From the NCBI GenBank assembly GCA_037178625.1, contig CM074132.1:3224001-3288000 (forward strand): a stretch of 64,000 nt of DNA. Reading direction: 5' to 3'. This DNA comes from Skeletonema tropicum. Its lineage: Eukaryota; Bacillariophyta; Thalassiosirophyceae; Thalassiosirales; Thalassiosiraceae. The first letter of the stretch is position 1. Each line of letters opens with the position of its first letter. The notes beneath the pieces were generated by a model that ran no database searches, had not been told where the DNA came from, and saw only the letters and a program-made list of their open reading frames with translations. The translations under genes were made by a program, and so were the position numbers. Shown one piece after another: positions 11,401 through 21,674 of the stretch.

Positions 11401-14400
11401 AATCAAGTTTCTTTGAGTTACGGTGAATCGGGGAGCCTTAGTGAGGTCGTACAGGTTGCCACTACTTTGATAATGTCCACTCCCGAGTTCCACACGTGGA
11501 ATACACTTTCGATGAGCGGAGCAGAACGATCAGTGACGCCATCTCTCCCGAAGGATCCGGATGTCTCGTACAAAGCTATTGTGCATATTAATTTGTTCGG
11601 GGGAATGGACAGTATGAATATGCTCGTTCCTCACCCGGATGGGTGCCAGTCCTTATACGAAGAATACAAGACTAAGAGAGGAGCCAGTAACTATGTCACC
11701 TCTATGGTCAAAATTGATGCAACTACATCCGATCAACCTTGCACACATTTTGGGGTGAACAGCGCACTAAATCACCTCGCCACGATGTATGATCAGGGAG
11801 ATGCCATATTCTTTGCAAATATTGGCCATTTGCAGAAAGCTGTCAATCGATACGACTTTCAAGAGGAGACCATCGCTCAGCTCTTCTCCCACCACTCAAT
11901 GAAAGAGGAGATGTTCAAAGTAGATGCTTTTAGATCTCGTTTAGGTACCGGCGTTGTAAGTTCATTCAGATTTCATGTACTTGTTTTTTCTTATCGCACA
12001 ATTGCTCATTAATGTCTTGTTGAAACTTAGCTGGGTCGCTTGGCAGATGTATTTTCATTCTCAGTGGCCGTTAAACAGACTTCTGTCAATAACAGCCCCA
12101 CGATCCTAAAAGGAGACCCAAGCTTAGCAAATCCGTTAAAAATTGTTAGACCTGGTGAGTGTCAAGAAAATAATTGTATTCTTATGCTTTGTCCTGTTTG
12201 TTATTGATGATCAAATTCTAATTCAAATTCGTTGATGCCATCCAGGTGGACTCGATCCTTTTTATTACGGGAGAGATATTTGTGCAAGAGCAGCAACAGA
12301 GGGAGAATCACGCTGCGCCGATGGCTCAGTTCATTCCAAGCGCTCTGCATTGGTGGAGAAGATGCAGCAGTTGAATAAGAAAACACGATCCACAAGCTCT
12401 ATCCAGGCAGAATTTTGGAGTCAATCCTTCATAGATGCAGTTGCAGAAACGGATTCGTTTCGTTCTATTTTGAATGCCGCTTGCAAAAATTCAGATGGAA
12501 GCATTATCGCCTGCTCATCTTCTTCTGCATGTCCCAACGGTTGCAAGTGCTCATCAGATGAGTGCACACGGGGTGGTGCGGCAATTCCAGCTAATACCTT
12601 GGGAAGTCAGCTGGACATGGTGTTTCAACTTATTGCTTTTAATGAAGCACGTGATGTGAATCGAGATTTCTTTGCAGTTGCGCTAGGTGGATTTGATGCT
12701 CATTTCGAAATGGTTAGTGCACTGAATCGGAAGTTTGGGGAGATTAATTCAGCCATTCATGGTTTCCGTCAAGAACTGAAGAATGCAGCATTAGGTGACG
12801 GTACAACACTATGGGATAAAGTCACGTTAGTAATGTCTTCTGAATTTGGACGTTCGGTTTCACCGAACAGTAGCGCCGGGACAGATCATGGTTGGGGAGG
12901 GAATGCAGTCATGATGGGGGGAGAGGTGAATGGAGGAATAGTTTTGGGTCATCACCCAGAAACCTACAATTCGGCCGATGATTACAACACAGGGTAAGTT
13001 ATTGATTTTTCTCTGGCTTTTTAGCGAACGTGGCTCTTTTTCGCTTGGAAACGCCGTCAACCGTATTCGTTTTATTGTAGAAGAAGATGTACTCACTGGT
13101 CTGCAAATGTATTCCTTCCATTTCTCCCGAATTAGGCGCGGCGTTTGGATTCCAAGAACGTCGTGGGAGGCACTGTGGTATGGGGTGATTCAATGGGCAG
13201 GTATCACAAACGAAAACGCGATTGATTTTATCTTACCAAATGCAAACAATTTTGGATGTAACCTCTACTCAGAAGTTGATCTTTTTACAGGTGGAACTGC
13301 ATCTATTCCAGGTTGCGGAGGGAGTGCTGTAACGGTTGAACAAAAATTCATTGTCTCGGAGCCTAGAATCTTGATCCCTGAAGAGCAAAAAGCCTACTGT
13401 AACCGAGTTGTCGCCAGTATCGCCCAAGGAAATATTCGATGCTTTATTTTGAAACAAACTCTGACCGAAATACCAAGCGAAAATAGAAATCTGAACGAAG
13501 GCAAAATGTACAACCTCAATGTTGACGCCGAACTTAATATGGATGATGATGGGACAAGCAGTCCTGATGAAGTCATTGTTGAAGCGATGAGCACAGCAGA
13601 ATTTCAACAGGCAGTTTCTAACTACATTCAGATGGATGTAACTTTTGATTCACCTGTAATTGTGACATCCAGTCCTTCGCAATCACCTTCATTCCAGCCC
13701 CTGGATATCTTCACAATTGTGACCTCTGGAATCTTTCAGGAGCTATTTCCAAATCATTCATCAGTCTACACTTACGCAGGATTTCGCTCAGCTGTGGAGA
13801 ATTGGAATCAGAACAATCTTGATAAACAAATCTTTGCATCTAATGATGAGCCTAGTGTGAGACATCAACTTGCGGCGTTCATGGGACACGTGCTTCATGA
13901 ATCCGGCGGTCTACAACAGACGAGGGAATCTTCTCAATGCGAAATATTTAATGAGGCAAATGGTGTTGGGTATTGTAACCCGAATGGGCAGAGCAGCGGT
14001 GATTATACGGATCCATATTGTAGCACTGACTGTGGTGAATGTGCACCTGTAGGCTATACTGATGGTAAAGGATACAACGCCAACAAACTTTACTTTGGCC
14101 GTGGTCCCTTGCAGCTTTCGCATAGCTACAATTATTTTGACGCGGGTGAAGCAGTAGGTACTGATTATTGTGCACTACCTGATTTGGTCGCCACAAACGA
14201 GGTTCACGGCTGGGCGAGCGCATTGTGGTTTTGGACCTCATCCATTGGCTCCACTGGTACAACATGTAAAGATTATGTAGCAAGAAGAAGCTTCGGTGGC
14301 ACGCTCAAGACGATTAATGGAGGGTTTGAGTGTCCATCATCGTCCTATGGTGAAGGGTATTTTGAAGCAGTTGTGTCGAGGTTGAACGACTATTGCCGAG

Positions 14401-17400
14401 CTGCCACAGTTTTCGAAGTTGAAGCGTTGCTTGAGATGGATGATTGTGAATTGCTTTCCAATACACTCAATAATTGTACCCAGTCTGGAAGTTGCGCATC
14501 ATGTGGTGTTTGGGCAGATGTAACATTTGAACCTACATCTTGTGAGTGTGAATGAAGTTCCATCGAGTTGCAGATATTGCCCCCCTTTACTCACTTTTTT
14601 CCCTCATGCGTGTGTGTGTGTTTTCTTTGCAGCACCTTCTACCTCAATGAAACCAAGTGGGGAACCGTCGCTAATTCCTTCACTGAGTTCCAAGCCATCG
14701 GGACGACCTTCACTGAGTTCCAAGCCATCGGGACGACCGTCACTGTCAATTAGCAGATGGGCTTCGTATTATGGTCATGAACTTGTTGGAGACGGGAAAT
14801 GCTTAGGAAAAGAGAGAGGAAATCATGTCTATAATACAGCAGAGTATAACTACCTTGAGTTCCTGAACACAGACTTCATGGCTAAGTTGTGTCCTGGAAC
14901 ATGTGCTGTATACAGGACCCACAGCAAATACAGAGGCTTTGAGTTTGAGGCAGGAAAATGTCGCTGCTTGTTCGATATAGGAATTGATTTTTCCACAGAT
15001 TTAGATGGACGTGACGGTACGCTAGCAGTTAATCAGGTTAGCAACAAATTGGCTTCAGGACCAGTGACAAACTCTGATGTAACCAGTACTGGACAATGTT
15101 ACGCAAAATCTGTGCCAGAAGCACCTGAAAGAGTTGACAACTTCGAATATGTTGGATATGGGGAGTGCTGGGACAGTTCGATGGCTACCTACGAATACAT
15201 CGAAATTAACTTGTCTTCAGATTATCATATAGACGCATGTGGCGCAGCTTGCTCTCTATCGAATTATCCTCAGTCAAGAGGTTTTGTTGCGAAGCAAGGT
15301 TCATCATGTAACTGTCTATTTGACAATGGTTATGAAAACGCTTCAGTGACAGTCATGAGTACCGGACGTACAGGTACAGGGCAAATTGATTCGTCAAATT
15401 ATGTCGAAGGTCACTGCTATCGAGCACTACCTCCTCCCACCAATTTCCCCACAAAAGTCCCAACACCAAAGCCAGTGAGTAAATAATTGGTCCAGAGGTT
15501 TGTTCTGCTCTGATTCTTGGGAGAAATATTGTAATTTTGTTCTTACCCAATTTTGCCCCGATTCTTTTTTCAGACTCCAAGACCCACGAAAGACCCCACT
15601 TCATTCCCGTCTAGTATTCCATCCAAGCTGCCTAGCCTTTCACCAAGCGCAGTGCCATCTAAATCAGTCGCGCCTAGCCTGTTGCCTAGCCTGTCACCAA
15701 GCGCAGTGCCATCTAAATCAGTCACGCCTAGCCTGTCACCAAGCGCAGTGCCATCTGTATCAGCAGTGCCATCTGAATCAGCTAACCCATCATCTGCTGC
15801 TGATACAAGCTCGTCTCCTTCAGAATCGTCTGCTCCATTTACCAAACCTTCCATTGAGCCGAGTTTGTCTCCTTCGAAATCGTCTTCACCGTCATCTGCA
15901 CCTTCCTTGTCTCCATCTGAATCTGCTCAGCCATCTTCTGCGCCTAGTTTGAACCCCTCCGTTTCTGGGCAACCTTCATCTGAGCCATCAGCCCAACCTT
16001 TTGGAGAACCTTCCTCAGATCCAAGTTTGTCTCCGTCTGAATCTGTTCAGCCATCATCTGAGTTCAGTGCGGCTCCCTCTAAATCCCACCAGCCATCGTC
16101 TGAGCCTAGTTTGGATCCTTCTACGTCAGCTCAGCCATCATCTGAGCCAAGTGTAACTCCTTCGGAATCATATGTTCCATCAAGCAAACCGTCCTCTGAT
16201 CCAAGTGCGGCTCCGTCTAAGTCAATCCATCCGTCACAGGCTCCTCCTAATGTCGAATTGATTATTCAGGGAACTCTCACCATAAGGATTACTGAAGAAG
16301 GATCACAACGTATTCAGGCAAATGTCAACTTCGCCGTTTTTGAAGAACAAGTCAGAGCCCACGTCTGTCCTTCTAGTTCCAATGTTATATTAAATTGTGA
16401 TATCAAAATAGTAAAAGTGAATGGAATCAGCGTGGATAATCTTCAAAGGAATCGCCTTTTACGAAGCCGCCGTTCATTAACAACCCTAAGCGATCTTGTG
16501 ATCGACTTTGAGTTTGTTTTGCAAGCGATATGCACTAACTCAGCTTGTTCGGATGCTCAAACGGTTGGAAATCAAGTGTATACACAAGCTACCGGAGATT
16601 TGAAAGATGCGCTGCAGGATGGCACATTCCTATTAGGATTGCAAGATGACTTGTCTGCGTCAACAGATATTGTCGCAATTCTTGACGCTGCCGATTTATC
16701 ATGGGGCTTTGCAGACCTCGTTATCCCGATCTTGAATCTCTCGAATTTTTGGTATCCCGATTGGAATAGTGGAGATATCGGCTGCAAAAATGATGGTAAT
16801 GCTCCAGATTACATGACGTTAGGGGGTGGATGGTGGCACGAGTCTTCGAAAGAGGCATGCTGTACAAAGTACTTCCCGTGGGCATACGATGAATGCGCTG
16901 GGGAGAGTGCTACCGATGTTTCTGGGTTTTTCCCTGCCTGGGAAGAATCAGAGCCCCGTTGTGACACTGGTGATCCACCAAGTTACATGCGGAGATATCC
17001 TAAGGTATGGATACTCGACACTGTCGAAAAGTGCTGTCAAACCCACTTTGCATGGTCCGATACCTGTGTGGTCAATAGCGGTGGAACGCCTGGAGTGGAT
17101 GCGACAGCTGCACTCTTCTATGCAGATTGGTCGAAAACAAATACTTGCCTCAACGACGGGGGGGCCCCTGGTTACATGAAATCTAGCCCGGAGGTATGGA
17201 TGTTTGACACTCTTGACGAATGTTGCAAAAAGAATTATTTCTGGGGAGACCAATACTCGAAGTGCATGGCTCCTGGTGGTGCAAGCGCTCCAGCTATTTC
17301 GCCTACTCCAGAGAAGTGGTATGTTGACTGGAACGAAAACATGTGTTTTACCAGTTGTGTAGGACCAAAACCCTGCGGAGGATTTCACAAGACTTGGGAC

Positions 17401-17478
17401 GTTCTGCATGATTCACTGTCTGATTGCTGCAAGGCCCATCTATGGTGGAAGAAGGAATGTATCCGAGGACCTTTTTAG
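5456..17478 (+). CDS. Giant secreted protein: DUF1800-DUF1501-GH19 chitinase-like fusion with Cys-rich repeats
   Basis: Eleven exons can be joined in phase: 5456-6554, 6761-6825, 6944-7590, 7675-7943, 8027-8333, 8449-11955, 12031-12154, 12246-12993, 13136-14541, 14633-15474 and 15574-17478, giving about 3,640 residues. DUF1800 starts near residue 174 (FLEKVTFGPT..E, later SHR..FR) and runs to YPDENYGRENLQLHQIGL and KIFTGL. DUF1501 spans about 1840-2300 (HINLFGGMDSMNMLVPH, ALGGFDAH, SSEFGRS, GTDHGWGG). A GH19-like domain lies at about 2450-2700 (FMGHVLHESGG, YFGRGPLQLS, ALWFW, INGGFEC). Two cysteine-rich modules, a Ser/Pro stalk, a beta-rich domain and four CC-containing repeats follow. The start is uncertain: ATG 5456 reads MKMTWFNAHIVGLL but needs a one-base shift to join the frame used from 5505; a second one-base shift is needed between about 6135 and 6170. 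An extracellular, chitin- or wall-associated role is inference. Confidence 0.75.
15600..16250 (+). repeat. Ser/Pro-rich stalk, degenerate tandem repeats
   Basis: Within the last exon of the giant gene the coding sequence is built from a degenerate unit of roughly 8-13 codons, of the type SLSPS(A/E)S..PSS.P. It is very rich in Ser and Pro and has near-exact nucleotide copies (for example the CACCAAGCGCAGTGCCATCT block repeated three times at 15639-15755). Such stalks are usually heavily O-glycosylated spacers in cell-surface proteins. A smaller block of the same kind (SSKPSGRPSL, repeated) sits at 14640-14750. Confidence 0.85.
16745..17475 (+). repeat. Four cysteine-rich repeats at the C-terminus of the giant protein
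   Basis: Four consecutive units of about 50-60 residues follow the pattern W(Y/F).(D/A)W....C...G.(A/P)P.YM.....W......CC....(F/W)W....C. The first starts at about 16750 (FWYPDW), the second at 16921 (FFPAW), the third at 17116 (LFYADW) and the fourth at 17317 (KWYVDW); the fourth is divergent and loses the P.YM part. The paired cysteines suggest disulfide-stabilised extracellular modules. I do not know a named domain for them. Confidence 0.75.
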
Positions 17479-18707
17479 ATGAGAGAACTAATGTCCAATT
17501 GTGAGCGTGAATGTGTGCAACTAGGAAAGGAAAGACCGCTTGTGCTGGCGACGCACTCTTGAGGAATAAATAATACATGTTGCAAATAATAAATAGTGAA
17601 CTTGTTTAGTGCCAGCGCAGCTGCAATTAAGGCGCAGTAGTAATGTATGCCGACTTTCTCATTATTTTAATCAATGCCTTGACCAAAGATTTCTTCAGGT
17701 CAATATGTTTTGAGATGGTGGAGATTAACGCATCCAGTAACTCTTTCAGGATGGATTTGATGCACTCTGGAGTGCGTAGCTAGGTCTTGTCTCCTCCCAA
17801 GCATATTAGAAGTAAAGTTAAATAAATAGTTAGAGATGACATGCAAAAGCTGCTTCACCGCCCATTATGAGATTGATCTTTGTACCAACAAGGGTGCAAG
17901 CTACAATGCGCGGAAGAAGATATGGGCAGTGATCATCAACTCCTGGGGGAGAATGATACACAGAATGCAGCAGCTGCTGCAACAATAGGATATCTAGTTC
18001 AAATCAATCTACACAGCAGATCAAATTTTCAGTAAGCACAAGTTATGCTAAGTTGTACGTTATTCAATCCAGCACTGCATTACATTGAGCATTCGCACAG
18101 CAGGAAAGATGGCTTTCGCACTTTCTAGGTAGATTTTGCAACACCAATCTTTGACTTCACCACAGGGACTACAATTGGAGTAGTGTCACCCTATCTCCAC
18201 TCTCTATCATTTTCCACGGCCTCCTCAATCGCCATGCGCTGTGCCCCCCCCCCCCCTCTAAGCTTGAAGTCATTATCTATTATCTCCCTCTCTCTCGAGC
18301 ATCTCAGATCTCAGCAAAGTAAAGTGGCAACACATGTGAGCTATTTCATGACCAATACAGAAAATAGAACGCGAATGCTAGAAGGAATGATTCCAGCAAT
18401 CATATTGTTAGGAACACAAAGACATTCCTGAAGTGAATATCAGTCTGTAATTTTCGTCCTTTCGAGTATTTTGTACAATAAAATAATAGAGAGGATGTGG
18501 ATTATTCATCGCAGCCAGGTAGACCAATCGCCCTATATATATAAATACAAACATCAAAAGCGATCTCTACCTCCTTTAATTATCTCGTTCAGGCTTCTTC
18601 CTCTCTGACTCATGTGGTGTCTTCATCACTGCAATTCTTCTTCTCTCTGTTGGCATTGAATGAATGATGTCATTTTTGGAGATGTAATAAATCTCTTTCT
18701 CAATCAA
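17479..18707. other. Intergenic region between convergent genes
   Basis: No gene is seen. The stretch includes a poly-C run at about 18244-18257 inside a C-rich patch and an AT-rich TATATATAAAT patch at 18534-18547. It lies between the 3' end of the giant gene and the 3' end of the minus-strand membrane gene, so it should hold two terminators, but no distinct signal stands out. Confidence 0.4.
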
Positions 18708-19256
18708 TCAATCAACTCTCAACAAAAGTGCTCGCTCATCACCCCCACCAGTCGCACAAATAGATGTTGGCTTGACCAATACCTCCGCCAATCCCACTGC
18801 CAAAGCATAACATGTCATCAGCCCACCAACCACCATCCAAATCGGTGCTCTCATACAAGCCACCGCAACTGCAAAGATCACAAACATACCCGGTCCAACC
18901 CCCGAAGCAGGATGATGCCCAAGTCGCTTATGATACAAAACTCCACCCATATGAAACGCAGCAATATACGCTTGATTCATTACTATCGCAACATCACTCC
19001 CACGGAAGTTGATGATGGCGACACAAATTAGAATGGAACCGGCGAGTGGCCAGAACCAAGTTGGCATCGCTCCATTGTCTTGAAAGATGGAGCGGAGACA
19101 TCCTGTGAAGGGTTCGGTGAGGCCGAGTATGCCGTGGAGAATGAATGCGACTGATTCGCAGAGGCGGAGGGGGTAGTCCAGTGGATTGTTGGTGAACATG
19201 GCGGCTGTGAATAGGGAGTTCAATTCATCACCATGGGTGTAGCAGGGTGCATCGTC
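18708..19256 (-). CDS. Four-helix conserved membrane protein, 5' exon(s) unresolved
   Basis: The exon reads in frame from an AG acceptor at 19257-19258 to the stop at 18708: KDDAPCYTHGD-type start region lacking any ATG, then MFTNNPLDYPLRLCESVAFI and four hydrophobic segments (HGILGLTEPFTGC, WFWPLAGSILICVAIINF, YIAAFHMGGVLY, MFVIFAVAVACM with a following VVGGLMTCYALAVGL). The first coding exon must lie upstream (beyond 19257) but I could not place it convincingly: the frames near 19260-19600 that reach a donor have stops or no ATG. The plus-strand gene starting at 19596 overlaps that region head to head. I do not recognise the family. Confidence 0.6.
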   Translation of the reverse strand, partial: DDAPCYTHGDELNSLFTAAMFTNNPLDYPLRLCESVAFILHGILGLTEPFTGCLRSIFQDNGAMPTWFWPLAGSILICVAIINFRGSDVAIVMNQAYIAAFHMGGVLYHKRLGHHPASGVGPGMFVIFAVAVACMRAPIWMVVGGLMTCYALAVGLAEVLVKPTSICATGGGDERALLLRVD

Positions 19257-19595
19257 CTTGAAGCAAGTACATCAGACATCAGACACAGAAGAGCGGAGAT
19301 GATGAAAATGTACTAAGTTCCTACGTGAGAAATCTGATTTTTCCACACAAAAGTTCCGATTTGGTTAGGTATTTAACTGGGAGTAGGTTACTACATGGGC
19401 CTATTTCACCCTCTATCTGTCCCGAATACCGATGACCTACGACTGGGACGAATCTCGGATTTTGACCTATTTTGACGTTTATTTGAGCAGGAACGCCGAG
19501 CGCCGCGAACACTGAATAATGACCATGACGGAAGCATTCAACATATGTACATACCTTAGACTGCTGCTTCGACCAAACTCTTCGACAACAACATC

Positions 19596-21620
19596 ATGTC
19601 TTCTTCTCAAAGCGGAGGAGGTGTAAGAATGGGCTCCATTCTCCGGCGGAAGCATCGGATACGCCTACCCGCCCGATGATAACACATCATCCTACTACGA
19701 AGACCAATCCACCAAAAATAGTAATTTACGATGACTCTGCAACACGAAGTGTACATACTTCAAGTAGTAGCGGCGGTGGTAATACCCGCCGCAATTCGAA
19801 AGCGATATACGAGCTAGCGCAGCAATCGTCTTCGAGACTGGTGGGGTCAACGCTTTACAACAACAGTGGCAGTAGTAATACAAGTCGAAGACGACCCAAT
19901 CGGGCACTTCGATATCAAATAATCACAATAACAATAACCCACAGCAAAGCTCCATGATGTCGTCTGCACCTTCGGCCTCATCGTCACAAAGCTCTTTTGG
20001 AAGAGGACAGCTGTCGTCATCCTTCCTGTCGAATTATTCAAGTTCACACCAATCGTCAGTAGTCACGACGAGCATGTCGGGCAATCCATTACACAGAGTT
20101 CATATCGAAGCGAATGATGATGCAGGTGAGCTCGAATTGGATAAGAACGAACTGAAGAAAATGATTATTACAGAAGAGGGAGATTATGATGACATGACGA
20201 CTAATGATATGTACAGTCATCATCACCATCCTAGCGTCAACAACAACACATCTTCTGATGCCATGTCAACAGATGAAAATTCTGTAACGATAATCACACC
20301 ACTTGGAGCAGCAGCAACTGACGACGATGATGATCCTCTCGTGAAGAAAATGAACCGAATTACACACTTCCGAATACTTTCGACGTTCCGTCTTTCTTGC
20401 AATACTATTCACCCTAATGGCCATTGGGACATTCTTGACGATTGAAAACGTCATTCATGTCAAAGACGTCAATGCATGGATCGAACCATCTCGCAACATC
20501 CATGACAACAATGGTATCAATTGGTCCATGGGGAATGATGCACCCCAACCCATCATGGGAATCTCGAAAATATCTCCCGCTAATACAAGATAATATTGCC
20601 GATTGGGCCGTGGGGACATCGTATATACGTGGAGTTGTAGATAATTATGGCTCAATTACCTTGACGGATACGACCAAGTTTCGGGATGTTCCCTTGTTCT
20701 GGGGGAGTGAGTATGCGGATTTCAAGGGGAATGGTGGTGGGAGCAGTATGATGGAGGGTGTATTGGGATGTTTGAATTTGGTGCAGGTTAGTGCGGAGGG
20801 TGTGATGGAAAATAATGAATCGAACAATGTCGAAGTTGCTGGTGCTAGCACACCGGGAGATGGTTATCTCCACTTGTCCGTGGTGATGGCAATGGGTCGA
20901 AAGTACATCAATGTCGACACAACTACCAAGGATGGGATTGAGCGTGCCAAGGTACTGGCACTAGGTTCCAGTAATATGGCTGATGTAATCTACAGTTCCT
21001 TGTTGCAAGATGTCTCATCATTATTCACCACTTTGAATCAAGGGAGAATGTTCGTTCTTATTCGACACCCCGTTGAAAGAGAGATGGCTCGGTTCCGATA
21101 TCTTCGTCGAGGAAAGTACGAGAGAACCAAGTTGAATGATTGGCAGAGAGGAAACCTGCAGGATATGTCCTACGTGGAGTACGCTAAGAGTGAGTTTGCA
21201 CGAGATAATTGGATGACACGTGAATTGGTGAATAAGCGATGTATCGACGGAAAGGGCGAGGATGGGACGGCGTGTTCTACTCTAGACGATAAAGATGTTC
21301 ACACAGCAAAGGAGATATTACGCCGGAAGGCACTGATAGGGCTTTACAGTGACATCATGGGAGCTGTACAGCATTATGGACGGTACTTTGGATGGGAAGC
21401 ACAAAAGGGAGGCAGTTTTGATGATGCAACAATGTTTTGCTTCCAAAATCACATATTGGAGGGGATTAGGAAGGATGCGCTTGGTGGGAAAGATTTGGAT
21501 CCCAATGATGCAATGGAGCATTCTGACGCGTATGTTGCCCTAATGGAGAAGAACAGGTTTGATTTTGAGCTCTTCACTTATGCTCAAACCCTATACAAAT
21601 ATCAGATTGAATTAAGTTAG
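19596..21620 (+). pseudogene. Sulfotransferase-like type II membrane protein, at least five frame breaks
   Basis: The protein can be followed from ATG 19596 to the stop at 21620 only by changing frame near 19640, 19730, 19905, 20390 and 20570. Successive segments are a Ser/Asn-rich cytosolic region, a hydrophobic helix (VFLAILFTLMAIGTFLTI, near 20395-20450), a lumenal stem and a long intact catalytic region (20560-21620). That last part has DVPLFW, GCLNLV, YINVDTTTKDGIERAK, then GRMFVLIRHPVEREMARFRY, the RHPVER block typical of the 3'-phosphate-binding region of PAPS-dependent sulfotransferases in diatoms. The 5' phosphosulfate loop expected just after VPLFW is not recognisable (GSEYADFKGNGGG instead of a P..GGT-like loop). 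Either a pseudogene or a gene with several sequence errors; four of the five shifts need one extra base skipped. Confidence 0.6.
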
Positions 21621-21674
21621 TAGGAGTACATTAAGATGACATTATTTTAGGCTGTACCAATCCCATTCTTCATA

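Noticed and set aside
17479..18707. An RNA gene or small gene in the 1.2-kb gap
   Set aside because: Scanned for tRNA-like arms, rRNA-like blocks and spliced frames; none found by eye.
19321..19512. A 63-codon minus-strand frame as first exon of the four-helix membrane gene
   Set aside because: It has no ATG at its start, no donor that joins in phase to the acceptor at 19257, and no protein-like features.
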